Shown in pieces: positions 61,390 to 64,000 of a stretch of DNA of 64,000 nt. The notes below the pieces were generated by a model that saw nothing but the letters and a program-made list of their open reading frames with translations, searched no databases and was not told the DNA's origin. This stretch comes from Leisingera daeponensis DSM 23529. Its GTDB lineage: Bacteria > Pseudomonadota > Alphaproteobacteria > Rhodobacterales > Rhodobacteraceae. Position numbers and translations under genes: made by a program. How positions within the stretch are numbered: the stretch's first letter is position 1; every line of letters starts with the position of its first letter. Location of the stretch: contig NZ_KI421500.1 in assembly GCF_000473145.1 (NCBI RefSeq), positions 1,674,225-1,738,224 of the forward strand, in the 5' to 3' direction.

Positions 61390-61416
61390 AGCCCCGCAAG
61401 ACGGGCTTGCGGGGCT
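61390..61416. terminator. terminator downstream of CDGSH gene
   Basis: AGCCCCGCAAG at 61390-61400 pairs with CTTGCGGGGCT at 61406-61416. AAA before the stem gives T on the minus strand, where the DUF6455 genes end. Confidence 0.75.
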
Positions 61417-61432
61417 GGTCAGGGATTGGGGT

Positions 61433-61708
61433 TCAGGGCATCAGCCGCTTGAACAGGTCTGCGCTGGGGCAGAAGTCCGGCACCGCGGGGCCGTCCTCGC
61501 GGCGTGACGAGATCCACAGGGCGCAGGACTTGCTGCAGCCCGCGCCGCGGCAGGAGGTCACCATCCGCGCGTAGTCCAGCCCGTTCAGCCGCCCGGCCTT
61601 CATTTCCCGGTCCAGGTCGATGCCTGCCGCCTCTGCCACCGCGCGCAGCAGCCACAGGTGGCGGAAGATATTGCCCAGGCCCTCGGCCTCCGCTGCCATG
61701 TCCTTCAT
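61433..61708 (-). CDS. DUF6455 family protein (array member 3)
   Basis: A 91-residue protein with four cysteines, Cys53, Cys58, Cys62 and Cys80 (SCRGAGCSKSCALW, then DFCPSADLF), a spacing that differs from the other two copies (CX4CX3C rather than CX2CX5C). The fold around them is helical. It starts at 61708 with a TGATG overlap with the upstream paralogue, so it is translationally coupled. It is the last of three tandem genes. Metal or Fe-S binding is plausible but not shown. Confidence 0.8.
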   Translation of the reverse strand: MKDMAAEAEGLGNIFRHLWLLRAVAEAAGIDLDREMKAGRLNGLDYARMVTSCRGAGCSKSCALWISSRREDGPAVPDFCPSADLFKRLMP

Positions 61709-61965
61709 CAGGCGCGGCCCTTCAGCTGAACCAGCGCATCCGCATTGCGGCAGCCGGGCATCGGCGCCTCTGCGTGCTCATGGGCGGCCAGGAAGGCCTC
61801 GCATTGATCCGGCACCGCGCAGCCGCGGCAGCGGGTGATCAGGGCGGCCCAGTCCTCGTGGCTGATCTTGCCTGCGGCAAAGGCACCGGTCAGGTCGGTG
61901 CCCGCGGTCTGGCCCATCCGGGCCATCAGACGCAGATGATAGAGGGGATCCCCCAATGGCTGCAT
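61708..61965 (-). CDS. DUF6455 family protein (array member 2)
   Basis: An 85-residue protein with Cys46, Cys49, Cys55 and Cys72 (TRCRGCAVPDQCEAF, then GCRNADALVQL). Spacing CX2CX5CX16C. Its layout closely matches copy 1 (62000-62263), so it is a duplicate. ATG at 61965 has AGGAG upstream, and its stop overlaps the next copy. Function unknown. Confidence 0.85.
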   Translation of the reverse strand: MQPLGDPLYHLRLMARMGQTAGTDLTGAFAAGKISHEDWAALITRCRGCAVPDQCEAFLAAHEHAEAPMPGCRNADALVQLKGRA

Positions 61966-61999
61966 ATCTTGAACTCCTATTGGGTTCCGGGCGGACGCG

Positions 62000-62263
62000 T
62001 CAGGCCTGCTGCTCGTTCAAATACCCGAGCAGATCGCGGTTGCGGCAGAAATCCGGGGCTTCTGCCCCGGGGCGCAGGCCTTCGGCCAGCCACTTGCGGC
62101 ACGCCCCGACCCCGCCGCAGCGGGTGCAGCGCAGCACCGCCTCGGCAATCTCGTCAAAGCGCAGGGTACCGGCCACCGCCTCTTCTTCCAGATCCAGGCC
62201 GACGGTTGCGGCCATCCGGTCAAACAGCTCGGCGTGCTTTTTCAGGTCAGCATGGGTGGTCAT
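62000..62263 (-). CDS. DUF6455 family protein (array member 1)
   Basis: An 87-residue protein with Cys46, Cys49, Cys55 and Cys73 (RCTRCGGVGACRKW, then DFCRNRDLLGYL). Spacing CX2CX5CX17C. It is first in the array and likely drives the operon from the 86-base gap upstream to 62350. ATG at 62263 has GGGAGAG upstream. Function unknown. Confidence 0.85.
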   Translation of the reverse strand: MTTHADLKKHAELFDRMAATVGLDLEEEAVAGTLRFDEIAEAVLRCTRCGGVGACRKWLAEGLRPGAEAPDFCRNRDLLGYLNEQQA

Positions 62264-62349
62264 CGCGCTCTCCCGGAATCATTTATTCCGGGTGCAGCTT
62301 AGCGCCGGCCGGCGGGGGCGAATTTGACACAGGTCAAACGGGATAGAAT

Positions 62350-62742
62350 TTATAAGGATTTCACGCCAAGGTGGTCGAAATAGGCCCGCACCGCATCCTG
62401 CACCCGGCGGAAGCGGTCGCCGCCCAGCTTCTTGCCGCCATACCAGCGGGTGACGATGATGACGTGATCCCTGAGACCCTCGCGCTCCATCATCCGCAGG
62501 ATCACCATGCCCGCGCCGCTCTCGCCGTCATCGGCCTTGAGCCCGCCGGACGGCAGCACCGCCGCCCAGGTGTTGTGCGTCGCCTTGGCATAGGCGCGGT
62601 CGGTTTTCAGCGCTACCAGCACCGCGTCGACCTCCTCGCGCGAGGCAGCCGGCGCGCCGGTCACCGCATAGCGCGAGCCGCGGTCGGTCAGGACCACGCC
62701 AAGCCGCGTCAGCGCTGGCCCGGCCTGGTCCCCGGCGGCCAT
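62350..62742 (-). CDS. YigZ/IMPACT-family protein
   Basis: A 130-residue protein matching the N-terminal YigZ domain: DRGSRYAVTGAPAASREEVD, then THNTWA, DDGESGAG, VTRWYGGKKLGGDRFRRV. This is the core of the UPF0029 family, whose role is unclear but linked to translation regulation in eukaryotic IMPACT. It is shorter than the full YigZ, so only the first domain is present. It starts 2 bases after the stop of the M48 gene upstream, so the two form an operon. Confidence 0.85.
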   Translation of the reverse strand: MAAGDQAGPALTRLGVVLTDRGSRYAVTGAPAASREEVDAVLVALKTDRAYAKATHNTWAAVLPSGGLKADDGESGAGMVILRMMEREGLRDHVIIVTRWYGGKKLGGDRFRRVQDAVRAYFDHLGVKSL

Positions 62743-62744
62743 GA

Positions 62745-63458
62745 TCAGTTCAGCCCGTAACGGTCGATGGCCGCCTGCACCACCCGCACCCGGTCGGGGT
62801 TGGCCGGGTGGGAACCCAGGAAGCGGTCGCCCGGATCCGGCAGGCGGTTGAAGAAGCGCACGCCGATGCTGGGGCGGTAGCCGGCTTTATGGGTGATGAT
62901 GGTGCCCAGCTCATCCGCCTCCAGCTCGAAATCCTTGGAGTAGGTGCGCGCTCCGACAAAGCCGCCGATGTCCTGCGCCGTCGACACGCTGGACGAGCCG
63001 CCGCCCGCCAGCGCGGTGATCAGCCCGGCGCCGACGCTCACCAGTGCGGAGTTCTGCGCCTGCCGCGCCAGGTGGCCGCGGATGTGGTGGGCGGCCTCAT
63101 GCGACATGACAAAGGCCAGCTCGTCATGGTTGGCGATCTGCCCCAGCATCCGCTGGGTGAAGGTGATCACCGGGCGTCCCGAGCGGTCCAGGCTCTGATA
63201 GGCGTTGGGGGCGGCGTTCGGATTGGGGTCGACGCGGATCAGGAAATCGCAGTTCAAACCCTGGGTGCGGTTGCGGCATTCGCGTTCGGCCACCGGCTCC
63301 ACCCGCCGGGACACGGCGGCAAATGCGTTGCGCGCCTCGCCGGGGGCCATCCCCTGCGCCCGCGGCGCCTGAACAACCGGCGCAGACTGCGAAGCGGGCT
63401 CAATCGCCACATTACAGGCGCTGACAGCAAGGGCAAACAGACACATAAAACGGCGCAT
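62745..63458 (-). CDS. M48-family zinc metalloprotease lipoprotein
   Basis: A 237-residue protein. MRRFMCLFALAVSACNV is a signal with lipobox SAC (Cys15). The zinc motif is SHEAAHHIRGHL, a HEXXH with the usual M48 flanks, and LEADELG supplies the third ligand region. It is likely tethered to the envelope and may process or degrade outer-membrane proteins, as BepA-type proteases do. ATG at 63458 has AAAGGAT upstream. The YigZ-like gene follows by 2 bases. Confidence 0.9.
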   Translation of the reverse strand: MRRFMCLFALAVSACNVAIEPASQSAPVVQAPRAQGMAPGEARNAFAAVSRRVEPVAERECRNRTQGLNCDFLIRVDPNPNAAPNAYQSLDRSGRPVITFTQRMLGQIANHDELAFVMSHEAAHHIRGHLARQAQNSALVSVGAGLITALAGGGSSSVSTAQDIGGFVGARTYSKDFELEADELGTIITHKAGYRPSIGVRFFNRLPDPGDRFLGSHPANPDRVRVVQAAIDRYGLN

Positions 63459-63609
63459 GGCAGATCCTTTTGCAATTTGCCGCCAACATACCGCGCAAGC
63501 CCGGGGGATAGCAATTGCGGCAGCGGCGGAAGATTGCCGTTAGATCTGTACGATACTTCGTGTTTGCAAGGTCTTGCCAGCAGGCGGGCCGCGGTGGCAG
63601 GCTGGTGCC

Positions 63610-63849
63610 ATGTTTACAATCGAACATGAATTCGACTCGACGGTCATCACCCTGGTGGACGAGGGCGACGCCCCCCTCACCGAGGATGTGACCATCAATT
63701 CCTTTGAAGAATGCGTCACGGTCGAGCAATACGACCCGCGCACCGACACAGTGCAGAAAATCACCCTGTCGCATCTTCAGGTGCGCGACCTGGCGGCGGC
63801 GCTGGACCTGCCCGAAGGGGTTTACCGGCTGGTGGCCGGCGACGATTAG
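63610..63849 (+). CDS. small acidic protein of unknown function
   Basis: A 79-residue protein, MFTIEHEFDSTVITLVDEGD onward, mostly beta strands with a final helix (HLQVRDLAAALDLPEGVYRL). Acidic overall. ATG at 63610 was chosen; an in-frame start at 63574 would add a Gly/Pro-rich stretch. Codon use matches neighbours. No family was recognised. It is convergent with the DUF167 gene. Confidence 0.7.
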   Translation: MFTIEHEFDSTVITLVDEGDAPLTEDVTINSFEECVTVEQYDPRTDTVQKITLSHLQVRDLAAALDLPEGVYRLVAGDD

Positions 63850-63852
63850 GCG

Positions 63853-64000
63853 TCAGGCCGGCCCAAGATAGACAAACAGCTTCTCGCGCGAAGCTGCGCC
63901 GCGGCGCAGCTCCAGGCGGGAGGCCGCCGTTCCCATCGCCGCCGCCAGCAGCCGGCGGATGGCCTCGTTGGCCTTGCCGTTCTCCGGCACCGCAGTGACA
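63853..64000 (-). CDS. DUF167 (YggU) family protein, C-terminal part (partial)
   Basis: The last 48 codons plus stop of a minus-strand gene that begins beyond the right edge. AVPENGKANEAIRRLLAAAM then TAASRLELRRGAASREKLFV is the DUF167/YggU C-terminal signature. Function unknown; usually a small protein of about 85-100 residues. Confidence 0.85.
   Translation of the reverse strand, partial: VTAVPENGKANEAIRRLLAAAMGTAASRLELRRGAASREKLFVYLGPA

Overview
The window is a GC-rich alphaproteobacterial chromosome segment. GcrA, a PopZ-like polar protein, a tandem DUF6455 cluster and many Rhodobacteraceae-type small proteins point to a marine roseobacter; Leisingera or Phaeobacter is a guess from gene content and was not tested. 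No rRNA, tRNA, CRISPR array, prophage or transposase was seen. Genes are dense and mostly housekeeping, and many transcription units end in clear hairpin-plus-T terminators. LAYOUT: 0-7 kb holds a cobalt-type nitrile hydratase pair (beta subunit cut by the window edge), secG, pyrG, a DUF983 membrane protein divergent from a MocR-type regulator, a DUF1992 protein and class I fructose-bisphosphate aldolase. 7-20 kb holds a coupled pair of small proteins, a crotonase, a histidinol-phosphate-type aminotransferase, a serine/alanine-glyoxylate-type aminotransferase, an MsbA-like ABC exporter, a glycosyltransferase, YgfZ plus a fructosamine-kinase-like protein, EF-P and CobQ. 19.5-24.5 kb holds a PopZ-like protein, the pcm-tolC pair, two DksA/TraR zinc-finger proteins and a 45-residue entericidin-like lipoprotein. 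24.7-26.1 kb is an AT-rich island with one multi-pass membrane protein of unknown function and a 16-bp perfect palindrome upstream of it. 26.3-37.7 kb holds lepA, a LysR regulator, a low-molecular-weight phosphatase, a sirtuin, a PCu(A)C copper chaperone operon, rpmB, meaB, hrpB and a Nudix hydrolase. 37.8-46 kb holds a Pit phosphate transporter, an SDR-like protein lacking the catalytic Tyr, argD-argF, DMT and MFS transporters and an orphan ABC-2 permease. 46-51 kb holds gcrA, periplasmic cupin and YHS proteins, YghU, an NTF2-like protein and an SseB-like/uracil-glycosylase-like coupled pair. 51.3-56.1 kb is a capsule-export cluster: kpsT, kpsE with a long N-terminal extension, kdsA and a phosphohexomutase. 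56.3-64 kb holds an AsmA protein, rimO, a second AT-rich gene fragment, a double-CDGSH iron-sulfur protein, three tandem DUF6455 genes, a YigZ-like protein, an M48 lipoprotein protease and a partial DUF167 gene. HOW IT FITS TOGETHER: recognisable modules are arginine synthesis (argD-argF), capsule export with Kdo and sugar-phosphate supply, periplasmic copper handling, and outer-membrane export/repair (pcm-tolC). MOST UNUSUAL: two families of dispersed intergenic repeats; two AT-rich islands that each abut a copy of the first family; the three-gene DUF6455 array; the PopZ-like protein; the Tyr-less SDR; and the orphan KpsT/KpsE pair.
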